Shown here: positions 1 to 10,473 of the stretch, one piece after another
Position numbering within the stretch: position 1 is the first letter of the stretch
How the letters are laid out: each line of letters starts with the position of its first letter
Source of the DNA: Plantago ovata
Taxonomy: Eukaryota > Streptophyta > Magnoliopsida > Lamiales > Plantaginaceae
DNA length: 64,000 bases
Assembly (NCBI GenBank): GCA_028274465.1
Contig: CM051456.1
Coordinates: 74,262,753 to 74,326,752, forward strand
Direction: 5' to 3'
Notes under the pieces: model-generated
What the model was told of the DNA's origin: nothing
The model's input: the letters and a program-made list of their open reading frames with translations, nothing else
Database searches by the model: none
Made by a program: the position numbers and the translations under genes

Positions 1-981
1 ACATAGAGATCTTTGAATCAATCTTGTGTCCTTGTTGCAAGTATTAAGCACTACGAAGATAATATGGGTCTGACTCATCAACAACTAACGTCCTAATGTG
101 TTCCGTAATCATTCAACACTACGAAGATAATTTGGTCTGATTGGTCGACAAGTGTTCAAGTGTGCATAATTATCAATACAACATACGAGAATTTTGGTGT
201 TCAACTGATCAACGAAATAAAGCAATGACAAGGAGTATAATGCGCGATATAGCCATTAGCATGATTATCTTCCCTCGCTAAGAATTCACATACTACCACC
301 AACGATAAATTTAGCTACTAATAGGCATGCAATCAATAGCAATCATAGAAGAAAACATATTGAAAGAATATAAAATAAGTAGATAAAAGTTGTAAGATAC
401 AAAGTTACCGAAGGTTGTCAATCTCCGGATGATTGCGATCCTACGCGCTCCAATCTGCTATGAAAAAGTATCCCCTAAGCTACGGAACTCCCAGGACAGG
501 CCCCGGGAAGTTCCTACCTAAAACTATAGAGAGAGGTGAGAAAGTAGGCTTGGAAAGATATGATTTTCGGAGAGAAAACTCGCAACTATATATAGCCCCG
601 AAATTCCTCTGGGGCGGTTCGCCCCCCAGTGTAAACGCGGAATTTTCGCGTTTTCGACGCGGTTTTGGATTTCTTCACCTTTTCGAACTCGGTTTATGAC
701 TTCTAGTAGCCTTCTAACCTCCAGATCCGGCCCCTAGACTCCAAATCCTATCCGGAAACCTTCAGATACTCCAAATATGCTTCTGGAACACCAATTCCTT
801 GTAGACTTCAATATAATTGCCCGTAAATCTCCGAATTTCAACCAACACCTGTAAAATAAAATCTAAAGGGAAACGTGACACTATTCTAATAAAATGTACT
901 AAAATATAGCTAAATTAACATAGAGGATAGCTAAAATAGGTGAAAAAGACTCGAATGAAAGTGTAAAATACACATTCATCA
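1..981 (-). repeat. G1 3' LTR, truncated by window edge
   Basis: On the minus strand it begins TGATGAATGTG at 981, directly after the purine tract of the element. It matches 7540-8175 and also 13649-14844. A TATATATA box lies at 587-594, with a GC palindrome (GGGGCGGTTCGCCCC type) at 611-629 just upstream of it in LTR orientation. The last 280 or so bases of the LTR are off the window. Confidence 0.85.
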
Positions 982-2608
982 AACTCCCCAAACCGAACCT
1001 TTGCTTGTCCTCAAGCAACTAAGCTAGACTCTAATACAAAAAAACATGCAAGACTCAAAAATGGAGTTTCATGCCAAATAAAATGATCTAAATTACTGAA
1101 TCTACCAAATAACATATGAACAAAAACCATATAAATCAAAGCATGAATATAGGTTGAGGAATACCTCGATTGACTTATACACATCCACATAAGCACTTAT
1201 GTCAAGACAAGATAGTCTCTCGTAACATTCTCTACCTGGACCTAGTCAGTGACGACGTAATGATGCATGCTAAGATACGAATGGTTGCCCCGTGCCTATG
1301 AAACTGAGGACTTACTGCTGTTCCACCATGTTAAGACTTTCCCTCAAAAGAGGTCGAACCAGTACTGGCTCTCATCAAACGAAGGAGGGTTCCTTATAAA
1401 AGATAACACTCCCCTATTCTACCCATCTCTCAAGTAAAGTCTTAAGCTACTCACCACTTCCTGAATGGCAGGACGAGGGTGGTCTAGAACAGATGACACT
1501 CAAGACAAAAAAGATAAAAAATAGAAAAACACGATTACGAACAATACGAAAAATGGAAAAGACTCAAAACTCTGCTAAACTGCTATTTGGCTTTATTTTT
1601 TGGACCCTTCTTTGCTTTTTGGGGTCTTCTCTTTTTTCTTTTTTTTCTTTCCAGATTCATCTTTTTTTCTTTTTCTCTTTTTTTTTTCTGGAATTTTTCT
1701 TTCTTTTCGATTTTTTCTAGCCAGCATTAGCATAACAAAAAGAGAAACAAAAAGACTCACACGACTTCCCCAAACCTATTCGAAAGAATAGTTGGAGTAC
1801 AAAATTTACGGAAAAAGGAAAAATAAACTCACGATACGAGAATGAAAAACAGAAACAAGTCTATGATGGTGTAACCCCCTCCCCAAACCTATTTGGAAGA
1901 ATAGGTTATAAACAAAGGATCACACAAACTCACACTACCCCCTTCCTAGGCATTTAGCAATCTCAAAGCATGGTGAAGACTTGTTGCCTCTTAGGTACAT
2001 AATTACTCGGGAAAACAACTATAAGACCCTAACATGCATCATCCTATTATAAAGGCCTTCGTGAACCGCAGTAGAGAAAACACCACTAAGTGATGTCGAG
2101 ACTACCTGGCTCAAATAAGTGCGATACATAAATGTGACAAGCCAAGCGAGAAAACCTCAAACAAATTCATAGAGATGAAGCATACGATTAATGGCATAGC
2201 TAGTTGATTTACCCAATAAAAAAGTTCAAAAAATTCGGCAATAAACTCCGTATAAAACATGCAAGACTATCCTAGGATGAATGCAACCTAAAAAATCTAA
2301 GAAAGCAGTAAACGTGCAAATGCAAACAAAGAACAAGATACTAATCGACACAAAACCAAACAAAACTTAACATCATGGTTCACATCCCATCCCCCTTACG
2401 ATTCTTAAGCCAGCCCCCTAGCAAAAGAGAATGAGTAATAAGAAGTGATACTAGATGTTACCGAAGGGTTTGGCCTCGGTCGGCTGAGAGTGGAGAAGTG
2501 GAAGGACTAGTCATCGGGATGGTAGTCCCCATAAAAGTCACTCCACATGTCATTCATGAGATCATTGGACTGTCGTAGAGCTTCCTGCTGTTGCTGGATC
2601 AGCTGTTG
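982..2608 (-). other. G1 3' noncoding region with PPT and paired palindromes
   Basis: No credible reading frame is seen. The polypurine tract (TTTGGGGAGTT on the minus strand) abuts the LTR at about 982-992. Two AACCTATTC...GAATAGGTT-type palindromes lie at 1773-1793 and 1886-1906, in the same arrangement as in G2, G3 and G4. A pyrimidine-rich stretch at 1590-1730 gives spurious Phe/Leu-rich frames. The whole block is collinear with 58091-59554 and 11800-13244. Confidence 0.8.
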
Positions 2609-3810
2609 CTACTCCCACATGTGCTGCCTATCCTCTCGGCGGTGCTCCTCGAATCTCTCCCAATCGCGGCTGTGCTGGACAATGTGCCTGTCGATGTCCT
2701 GTAGCATGGCCGCGTTGTTGGCATCAATCCTGTCGAAACGGCTGTCTAGGTAGGTACGGAATTCGGAGAAGTCAAATCCTCCAGATCCCTGTGGTGCTCC
2801 AGCTGGTGCATGCGGTGCATGATGGTAAAACGGAATATCTGGAATCGGGGCTTCGCCAACATCGGCCTCCATAGCATCCTCATGATCGGAATCATTCGGC
2901 TGGAATTGCCCTCCTACATCAGCAGTAGCTGCTGTGGGGTTCCTCAACTGATACCTGTTGAGCTGTACCTCAATGGTCGAGGGTGAAAGGGAAGCGACCT
3001 CGCAATCACCCTCCTCAATATCGTCGACCCCATGATACTTGCAGTATGCTGTGATGAAGCTCGGGAAGATGAAAGGCTTCCTCTTCTTTCCCCAGTGGCG
3101 CTCGTACTCCTCATACATAATGTGCCCTATGTCGACCTGATGTCCGTCTATGAGGCAGTAGAGGAGCTCGGCGTAGTAGGGCTGAATCCATGTGTCATTC
3201 TTCCTCGGGATCAAGTCGGAGATGCAAAATTTCATCATCACCTTAGCTTCGATGCTAAGGTCGCTATAACTGATCCGACCAGGTGCTGCCCCAACTCCAG
3301 GATATATGTACTCCCTGTTGCAGATCACATCGGTAATGTCTCTCCCTATCCCCCTAGCGGTCCTCGAATACAAGTAAGCGTGGGCGCTCTCTGTGAATTC
3401 CAAGTTCCCGAAATGGATGAAGGAAGATATGTACTCTGGGTCCCATGGTATAATCAGGCCTCGGACTAATACCCCATTTTTCTCGTCGAGATCCGTGTAT
3501 CCAGTGTAGAAATCTCTGAGGAGGCTTTCATCGTAGCCTTTGAACCTGTCGGAACTGTACCATGCCCAATTCCTTTGTGACCCCAAACTTGACAGTGTCC
3601 TATATCCGCTCTGTTCGCTGCGGACTCAGGAATGTCAATCCTCCTATCGGGGATGATTGACCTTCCTCCGTCGTCCATCTCCGCCTCTAGCCGTTGACGC
3701 ACCTCTATCGCAGCGGCAGACAACTCGTACAAATCATGAGATGGTTGGGAGCTTGATGCCACTCCTTTCCCCTTCTTGCTAGAGCCGGCTCTCCTTGTCC
3801 TTGGTGCCAT
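2609..3810 (-). pseudogene. G1 ORFx, env-position protein, frameshifted
   Basis: This is the counterpart of the intact 415-aa ORFx in G4 and is about 400 residues long if read across one frameshift. The start is the ATG at 3810, which follows a TTTGTAG/G acceptor as in G4. The frame is lost near 3605-3616, where one base appears missing, so it reads as 3466-3828 and 2609-3586. It also ends earlier than G4: a TAG replaces a sense codon after the motif HMWE. Conserved blocks include NRFKGYD-like, VRGLIIPWDPEYIS, YAELLYCLIDGHQVDIG and FIFPSFITAYCKYHGV. These resemble the 'putative plant transposon protein' domain found in Athila env-position ORFs; that assignment is from memory of the family. 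Its function is unknown. Confidence 0.75.
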
Positions 3811-4935
3811 GTTTCCTACAAAGAGCAATTAGTATCTTGTACAATGCAAAACAGACCTATGCATATGTAGATAAACGAGCCAACAAACGAGTAAAATTCT
3901 CAAAGATTCAACTCCTCAAAATCCCAAATCCTAGTCTAGCTAATTCATTACTTAACATATCAATGTACCTACTACAATAACACATCACATTATGCTGTTG
4001 CTAACAACAAATGCCTTGAATCGCAAGGTTCAATCCATATCATAAAAATCAATTTCTAGCATAAACCCTCAATTTCAACCATCATGCATTCTACCAATAC
4101 ATTCATCAATTTCATATCAATACACACATGTTTAAACAAGGAATGAAAGCAATAGAGATAATTTCCTAAGAAGACATATATCATCCAATTAGCAAAATCT
4201 CAAATCATCAAACCAAGCCTAATTGAACATGTAATTGACAATGAATAATGAATCTAAACACATAAATCATCAACCCATACATCATACAAGTCTAATTGAA
4301 GCATAAATCAAAAAATCCCCAAATTGTAAAAATTAGGGTTCATGTGATAATACCTCAAATCCGGAAATTGAATGAGCTAGGAAGAAATTTGTTCGGAGAG
4401 AATGATAGAGCACGTAACGGGCTTCGAATGAAGCTAAAGAACACACAAAATGATGGAGAGATGAAGAAGTTATGAAGATTTGAAGATATTTTGAATATGG
4501 AGGAAATTTTGGAGTTTGAAGGATGAAAATAGAGAAAAATGGGGGTTTGGGGAAGAAACCCCCGATTTGAAGTCTCTGGAGGTGTGGGGCGGTTCGCCCC
4601 ACACCTGGGGCGGACCGCCCCGTGCGGGGCGAACCGATTCGCCCCCCACTTTTAGGTGGGAGACGAACGTTTTTTGAAAAATAAAAATGTGATTTTAAGT
4701 CCCCGAAAAGATTTTAGTCCCCGAAAAATTATTTTCCTCACAAAATCACTCGAAAAGTCGCACTCGAACACAACATAAGCATAAACAACACAGAACCGAA
4801 CAAATTCACATATGAAAAGCAAATTGTTCAAGTATGAATGCATGCAATAAAGCGGTAAAGAAAGCGATAAAAACCCCGGGTTGCCTCCCGGATAGCGCCA
4901 TTGTTTAAGGTCTCTGACTCGACCCCTGTCTTCGC
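3811..4935 (-). other. G1 gag-ORFx spacer: motif, GC palindromes, possible leader intron
   Basis: Three things are visible on the minus strand. Just after the protease end is a GCGCTATCCGGGAGGCAACC motif (about 4876-4898), also present in G4 at 55763 and typical of the region after pol in Athila-type elements. A GC palindrome cluster lies at 4585-4652. A possible intron runs from GAG/GTATTATC (4353) to TTTGTAG/G (3816), 6 bases before the ORFx ATG. The same sites occur in G4. Confidence 0.6.
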
Positions 4936-7101
4936 CTATCTTTTCCTTCTGAGGGTACTAGACTTCCCCTTCATGATTCTCCTTCCCGTGCTTTGATCCT
5001 GTGAATAAGAGTGAACATAAACGTTAAGACCACTGTAATCAATAGTGTTAGAAGTATCAGGTGGATCAGGTGGATCAGTTATGGCTTGCAAAACATGTTG
5101 CTTGCCATCCACTTCGATAGTGCAAGTCCTTTGGTAGATGTCCATCACTGAGCGTATTTTAGTCAAGAATGTTCGTCCTAAGAGTATGACATCCCCCTTT
5201 CCCGGTGCTGATGCTGGCATAATTACAAAATCGGTGTGGACAGAGGTTTCACCAATTTTGACTAATACATTCTTCACAACGCCTTCGGGCTTCACAAGGG
5301 ATCCATCTGCCAGTTGTACAATAGCCTTATGCACAGTTAGTTCTCCAAGGTTACTCTTCTCGAAAACGTTCAAAGGGAGCACATTTGAATAGGATCCAGT
5401 GTCTAGTGTGGCTCGGACATCTTCAAGCTCCCCAATCCCGACCTTAATATCGAAACTTTGAGGGAGTGGCTCGGGATCCTCTTGCTCCTCTTCACTCTTG
5501 TTAGTACCAAGGTCCTTTTCTTCTTCTTCGGTCTGTGGGGGCAGTTCCCTCTTGCAACTCTCGCACTTAGCAACCTTCTTGATGGTGATTTTAACAGGTA
5601 GATCACCTACTAAGTTAATGGACAATGACTTCTCAGTGTTGCTAGGCAGTCTGCCTTGTTCCCTACTTGCTCCTCGGTTGATCAACTCTTGCATCTTTTG
5701 ATGGGCAAGCCTAGTGCTTTCTTCCAACTTATCAAGCCTTGCCCTAGTCTTCTCAGAATCTTCCTCATACCGTTTGAGAAAACTTTGTGTGTGATCAACC
5801 ATCTTCTGCAAGTTCTCCATCAGTAGAGCCGACTTTGACTTCGTTGGCTCTTTCGGAGCGGGGTTTTCGCAGTGATCATTACCATAGTTCAGCCTACTAC
5901 GGTCTTGGTTAGGTCCATAAGTTTGGTTAGCCGGTGCATATCCTTGATTGTTACGGTATCCTCTTCTCCAAAATCCACCTCTAGGATTCCTACCGTCTTG
6001 TCCGTAGCTAACTTCTTGAGTGCCAAACTCCGTAGCAAAGGCTTCTTCTTCGCCTCCTCGAGCCCAGTTGCCATCATCGTATGCCAGTTCCGATCTACAC
6101 ATATGAGCCCCATGCCCATAGTTCTTGCATATTCGGCATACTTCGTTCGAAATAGTTGTTCCGGTGGCGCTCTTGAGGACTTGCTTCAATTCGTTGGTAA
6201 AGCACTTGAATTGATCCCCATTCCCCCTGTACATAGGGGCTTCTTGAGTCGGTGGAGCTTCATGTCCACGTCTCCTAACCATTGCTCTTGGGTCTTTGAA
6301 CTGCAAACCCTTGGCAAGCCTTTCGAAAGCAACCCAGACGGCTTCTGCGATTTCCTCCCAAATATTGCCTCGGCATTGGAAATCCACCACTTGTTGGTTC
6401 TCGAAGGTTAGTCCATTGTAGAAGTGTTGGACTAGGTCGGAGAGTTCAAAACCATGGTGAGGGAACTTGTTCGTGAGATCTTGGAACCTCTCGAATGCGG
6501 TGTAGATGGTCTCATCATAGTCTTGCTTGCATCCAGTAATCTGCGCCTTAAGCGCGGTAGTCAGAGTGTGTGGGAAGTATTTTTCCATGAAAGCTGAAAA
6601 AACCTTTTCCCAAGTGTTCAGCGAGCCGGCTGGTAGAGAACTTAGCCATGACTTGGCTCTGTCGCCAAGTCCCATAGCAAAAACCTTCATCCTCAACTCA
6701 TCCGTTGTTATGTCAGCTCTGGGTCGTGGGAGTTGGTTGACGAAATCATCGATATCGTTCAAATACCCCATCACATCTTCCCTTGATAAGCCATAGAACC
6801 TCGGAAGTTGTTGGAATGCGTGGTTCTTGATTTCCAGATCTCGGGTTGCAGGCGAAAGAACAATCGCCGGTCCCCTCATACGATCCTTGGTGGGTTGTAC
6901 CCATGCCTTCTGTGGTCTAGCTTCTGCCATTCCGTCGATTTCCTTGAATAGACTAATTAGAGATTCAGAGAAATCGGTTTCCTCTATTTCCTCTAGTGCG
7001 CGCCTTTCAAGTAGTCGCCTTCTTTGGTGGTAGACTCTATCGATCTCAGCAATTGAATTAGCAAGCGGTGTTCCTGCAGAACGTGTATGCGGCATACACA
7101 A
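4936..7101 (-). CDS. gag: G1 gag-protease polyprotein (Ty3/gypsy)
   Basis: This is an uninterrupted 721-aa frame, the only intact gag-protease in the window. Gag packages element RNA into virus-like particles in the cytoplasm and the aspartic protease matures it. Residues about 95-265 form the retrotransposon gag domain (ELRMKVFAMGLGDRAKSWL, TWEKVFSAFMEKYFP). A CX2CX4HX4C zinc knuckle lies at 322-335. A charged helical, probably coiled-coil stretch lies at about 425-475. The protease has its catalytic DTGS at 567-570, ADGS at about 598-601 and a hydrophobic ILLGRTFL segment at 639-646. By comparison with G4, translation may start at the third residue (MPHTRS). The frame stops soon after the protease; no RT follows. 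The close G4 copy carries several stops. Confidence 0.9.
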   Translation of the reverse strand: MCMPHTRSAGTPLANSIAEIDRVYHQRRRLLERRALEEIEETDFSESLISLFKEIDGMAEARPQKAWVQPTKDRMRGPAIVLSPATRDLEIKNHAFQQLPRFYGLSREDVMGYLNDIDDFVNQLPRPRADITTDELRMKVFAMGLGDRAKSWLSSLPAGSLNTWEKVFSAFMEKYFPHTLTTALKAQITGCKQDYDETIYTAFERFQDLTNKFPHHGFELSDLVQHFYNGLTFENQQVVDFQCRGNIWEEIAEAVWVAFERLAKGLQFKDPRAMVRRRGHEAPPTQEAPMYRGNGDQFKCFTNELKQVLKSATGTTISNEVCRICKNYGHGAHMCRSELAYDDGNWARGGEEEAFATEFGTQEVSYGQDGRNPRGGFWRRGYRNNQGYAPANQTYGPNQDRSRLNYGNDHCENPAPKEPTKSKSALLMENLQKMVDHTQSFLKRYEEDSEKTRARLDKLEESTRLAHQKMQELINRGASREQGRLPSNTEKSLSINLVGDLPVKITIKKVAKCESCKRELPPQTEEEEKDLGTNKSEEEQEDPEPLPQSFDIKVGIGELEDVRATLDTGSYSNVLPLNVFEKSNLGELTVHKAIVQLADGSLVKPEGVVKNVLVKIGETSVHTDFVIMPASAPGKGDVILLGRTFLTKIRSVMDIYQRTCTIEVDGKQHVLQAITDPPDPPDTSNTIDYSGLNVYVHSYSQDQSTGRRIMKGKSSTLRRKR

Positions 7102-7237
7102 TCTGTGACAGACTAGGAAAAGTGATTAGAAACAAACTAGGAAAGCAGAGAGAGATTAAAAAGAAAAACTAAAACTAAAAGAATTAGGAATCTAAAGCTG
7201 TAAATAACAACAAATTAAATAGAAAAAAGGAGTATAG

Positions 7238-7255
7238 TCCCCGGCAACGGCGCCA
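7238..7255 (-). other. G1 primer-binding site (tRNA-Asp)
   Basis: Reads TGGCGCCGTTGCCGGGGA on the minus strand, 3 bases after the LTR end. It is an 18-base match to the 3' end of plant tRNA-Asp, where minus-strand synthesis is primed. Confidence 0.93.
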
Positions 7256-7258
7256 ATT

Positions 7259-8175
7259 CGATGAACGCGGATTTGTCGGTTCCGGTTCAGTCAAATAATA
7301 TTTGTTATTTAGCCAAAGCCAAAGGCAATCCACAACTACAACGAAAACAGTAGTGTAGTAGTAGAATGACTCGAGTGTCGTTCTCTCAGGACTATACTAG
7401 CTTTATCAAATCTAATTAAGAATATAAAACAGCAAATAGAAAGCAATAGGGGGTTTTCAAGCAGATAATGGAGATTGGTGATAGTATGGTCCTTCTTAAC
7501 ATAATGGGTCGATAATCATGCGTAAATTCCTCGGTCTTACATAGAGATCTTTGAATCAATCTTGTGTCCTTGTTGCAAGTATTAAGCACTACGAAGATAA
7601 TATGGGTCTGACTCATCAACAACTAACGTCCTACTGTGTTCCGTAATCATTCAACACTACGAAGATAATTTGGTCTGATTGGTCGACAAGTGTCCAAGTG
7701 TGCATTGGTCTGATTGGTCAACAAGATAATTTGGTCTGATTGGTCGACAAGATAATTTGGTCTGATTGCCCGAAATTCCTCTGGGGCGGTTCGCCCGAGT
7801 GCTGGGGCGGTTCGCCCCCCCAGTGTAAACGCGGAATTTTCGCGTTTTCGACGCGGTTTTGGATTTCTTCACCTTTTCGGACTCGGTTTATGACTTCTAG
7901 TAGCATTCTAACCTCCAGATTCGGCCCCTAGACTCCAAATCCTATCCGGAAACCTTCAGATACTCCAAATATGCTTCTGGAACACCAATTCCTTGTAGAC
8001 TTCAATATAATTGCCCGTAAATCTCCGAATTTCAACCAAAACCTGTAAAATAAAATCTAAAGGGAAACGTGACACTATTCTAATAAAATGTACCAAAATA
8101 TAGCTAAATTAACATAGAGGATAGCTAAAATAGGTGAAAAAGACTCGAATGAAAGTGTAAAATACACATTCATCA
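7259..8175 (-). repeat. G1 5' LTR with internal deletion
   Basis: Starts TGATGAATGTG at 8175 and ends GTTCATCG at 7259, so the usual terminal CA is changed. It is about 917 bases against about 1.2 kb for related LTRs. Compared with the 3' LTR, some 440 bases between 7710 and 7775 are lost, including the TATA box. They are replaced by about three tandem copies of a unit like AAGATAATTTGGTCTGATTG. A GC palindrome pair is kept at 7786-7830. This LTR probably cannot start transcription. Confidence 0.8.
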
Positions 8176-8939
8176 AAAGAGAGTAAAGTTAAGTTCATGA
8201 AGGTTTTGGAAAATATTTTTAGAGTCTAAAAATGTAACATGATTTACCTGCTGATTTTCAGCAAGCTCATGTTGCACACTAAGTTGTGCTGGTACTATTT
8301 CCATTGTTTCAGGAGCTTGGGCAGCATCCTTGAATTGTTCATCCTGAAATAACTTTATATTAGATACAAGTACTAAGTTTTAAAAGTTAGTAGAATTACC
8401 AAAACTTTCATCTACCTGCTGAACAAGAGTTGTGGATTCTGGTGCAGAAGTTTCAACAATCTTCTGACTTGTATCTTGAGAAGTCTGTAAAGAACTAATT
8501 ATATTAGCTAAAGATAAAGTTTCAGATAGTGAAGTTTTGCTTATATCTGAGTTAACTACCTGCTGAAGAAGGGCAGGTGGTGACTGAGTCCTTTCAGCAA
8601 TGATAGCAGCTTCATTATCTGGGACTTGTTCTTCAGCAGACTTCTTTTCTTGCTCTAATTGAGAAGGTTGTGCAGATTCAACAATCTCCCTTGTCTCTGA
8701 ATTGACAAGTTGAGCAGAGATATCTTGACCTTTAAGTTCACTACTTGTCATGAACATGTCTGCTGACTTGTTGGAGTTGTCTTAAATCTCCAAGTCCATT
8801 TGCTGGCTTAAGTCAGTCAGCACCAGTTGAACTTTGTCAATAGAGGTCATAGGTGAACTCTAGGTCTAATATTCTCAGCATCTTGAGATGCGTCGTCAAA
8901 TACTGTCTCTTGTTGTGTTTCAGCAACCTCTGGGACTTG
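8176..8939 (-). pseudogene. Copia-A env-like gene, middle part, with short introns
   Basis: This continues the env-like gene broken by G2 at 8940-16444. The protein is Glu/Ala/Gln-rich with repeated VAE/LQQ patterns and matches 42900-43600 of Copia-B. Two GT-AG segments interrupt it: 8485-8559 (75 bases) and 8344-8415 (72 bases). A third donor lies at 8247, whose intron is cut by G1. The exons between them are 69 and 96 bases, both multiples of three, each ending CAGCAG/GT or similar. The frame reads through the first segment here because its length is divisible by three. The product has no known function; the location matches env-like ORFs of SIRE elements. Confidence 0.65.
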
Positions 8940-10152
8940 TGATGAACGTGTATTTTACACTTTCACTCGAGTCTTTTTCACCAATTTAGCTATCTTCTAG
9001 GTTAATTTAGCTTATATTTTAGTGCATTTTATTAGAATAGTGTCACGTTTCCCTTTTCTTTGCATTTTTCAGCTTTTAGGTGAAAAACCTGTTTTTATGG
9101 GAAATATTGATGAAGTAGACGAGGTTTTGGTGTTTCGAGGACATTCGTGGAGTATCTAGAAGGTTCCGGATGAGATTTGAGGCCTAGGGGATGAGTTTCA
9201 AGGCTTAAAGGTCACTAGAAGGCAAAATCCGAGTCCGAAAAGGAAAAGAAGACTAAAATCTCGCTGAATTAGATCTGGAGCTCCCGGGCGGTTCGCCCGG
9301 GATGTGGGGCGGTTCGCCCCACGCTAGGCGATTCGCCCGGCGTCTGGGGCGGTTCGCCCCACGTCTTCCGACAGCTATATATATGTTGCCCATTCTCTAC
9401 GTTTTTCATACCTTTTCACATTATTTTGAGAGACGAATTCTCCAGAGCCTGTTCTGGGAATTCTTAGCATAGGAGAATCTTTTTCTTATCAATTTGGAGG
9501 ATTAAGCATAGCAATTGGACCTCGTTGTTTCTCAATTCTTGCTTGTGAGTTAGCAATTCTTCGGAGATTGACAACCTTCGTCGGTAACATTGTATCTCAC
9601 GATTTTACGACTTTTATTTATTTCTTTCAACATGTTTTCATTCAATCTTACTTTGATTCTTGTTGATTGTAATTTATCTATGAGTAGCTAAATCTATCGT
9701 TGGTGATAGTATGTGATTTCTTAGCTAGGGTTCTTAATTATGCATGATTGGCTGTAACGCGATTCAGACTTGACTTATTGCTTTATTTCTTTGATCTATC
9801 TAAGCCCTCTATCTTCATAGTGTTGAATTGAACGGAACACATTGGACAATTCAAGATCTCAGATTTCTATGCAAATGTTCAAGTACTTCATGCATGATTA
9901 TTAACCTGATGCTTTGAATGATCATACTATCACTAACTTCCATTATTATTGATAAGAAAATCTGTGCTAAGTCGTTTGTTGAGTTTATAGTTTATGTTAA
10001 ATTAGATAAAGCTAGTTATAGTCCTTAGAGATCGACACTCGAGGTTATTTTACTTCTACACTACGTACCTTGGTTTTCGTTGTAGTCGTGAATTGCCTTT
10101 GGCTAAAAACAAATTTATTTGATTAATTGAGTCTGACAAATTCGGTTCATCA
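8940..10152 (+). repeat. G2 5' LTR
   Basis: 1213 bases from TGATGAACGTG to GTTCATCA. Four GC palindromes lie at 9283-9363 and a TATATATAT box at 9376-9384. It closely matches 15253-16444 but has one more palindrome unit. Confidence 0.92.
9283..9363 (+). promoter_or_regulatory. GC palindrome cluster upstream of G2 TATA box
   Basis: Four successive hairpin-capable units are seen, including GGGCGGTTCGCCC and two copies of GGGGCGGTTCGCCCC. They end about 12 bases before the TATATATAT box at 9376. The same placement is seen in the G4 LTRs (52549-52620; 59911-59992). A regulatory role is inferred only from position. Confidence 0.5.
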
Positions 10153-10155
10153 AAT

Positions 10156-10173
10156 TGGCGCCGTTGCCGGGGA
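10156..10173 (+). other. G2 primer-binding site (tRNA-Asp)
   Basis: TGGCGCCGTTGCCGGGGA, 3 bases after the 5' LTR, a perfect 18-base match to the tRNA-Asp 3' end. Confidence 0.95.
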
Positions 10174-10473
10174 CTATACTCCTTTTTTCTATTTAGCTTA
10201 TTTATATTTTCAGCATTCGATTTAGAACAGGCTCTGGGGGTTTGCTCTCAGAAAATTTCACTCTCTTACCATATTTCTTTCCCCCTATCTTTTTCAGTAA
10301 ATTCATCTAATCTGATCTCGGTTACCTTGCATGCTTGCGCTCTCGAAGTTCTCGGTTACATTGTGTTTGTTTGCACTCTTTGTGATTTTCTTTGCAAGTT
10401 TTTGTTTTTCTTTTGTGGATTCTGCTCCTTGGTTTCTTGTTTCCTCATGTGCAGAAACTAGTCATATGAAAGG
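10174..10473 (+). other. G2 leader, noncoding
   Basis: AT-rich leader between the PBS and the first short ORF. It resembles the G4 leader just after the PBS and then diverges. I see no other feature. Confidence 0.6.

Larger units (their letters stand above)
1..8175 (-). mobile_element. G1: Athila-like Gypsy element lacking RT and integrase
   Basis: Reading on the minus strand, the order is 5' LTR (7259-8175), tRNA-Asp PBS (7238-7255), gag-protease (4936-7101), a spacer with GC palindromes, ORFx (2609-3810), a long 3' noncoding region, PPT, and a 3' LTR cut by the window edge (1-981). Only about 1.1 kb separates protease from ORFx, and no RT, RNase H or integrase reading frame is found there. 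The element would therefore need enzymes in trans. It sits in the env-like gene of Copia-A, in what looks like its third intron. The duplicated target would be AAAGA (8176-8180), but the other copy lies outside the window. G4 has the same plan, so this layout is a family feature. Confidence 0.85.

Noticed and set aside
433-699. 88-aa ORF repeated almost exactly at 13930-14196, suggesting a conserved small protein
   Set aside because: Both lie antisense within the same LTR type; the similarity is LTR similarity.
1493-1791. Phe/Leu-rich ORFs that look like membrane proteins
   Set aside because: They come from a pyrimidine-rich noncoding tract in the G1 3' region.
5872-6411. 179-aa plus-strand ORF
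   Set aside because: It is opposite the intact gag-protease frame and has no domain of its own.
10156-10173. tRNA-like sequence
   Set aside because: Only the 3'-end complement of tRNA-Asp is present; it is a primer-binding site and not a tRNA gene.
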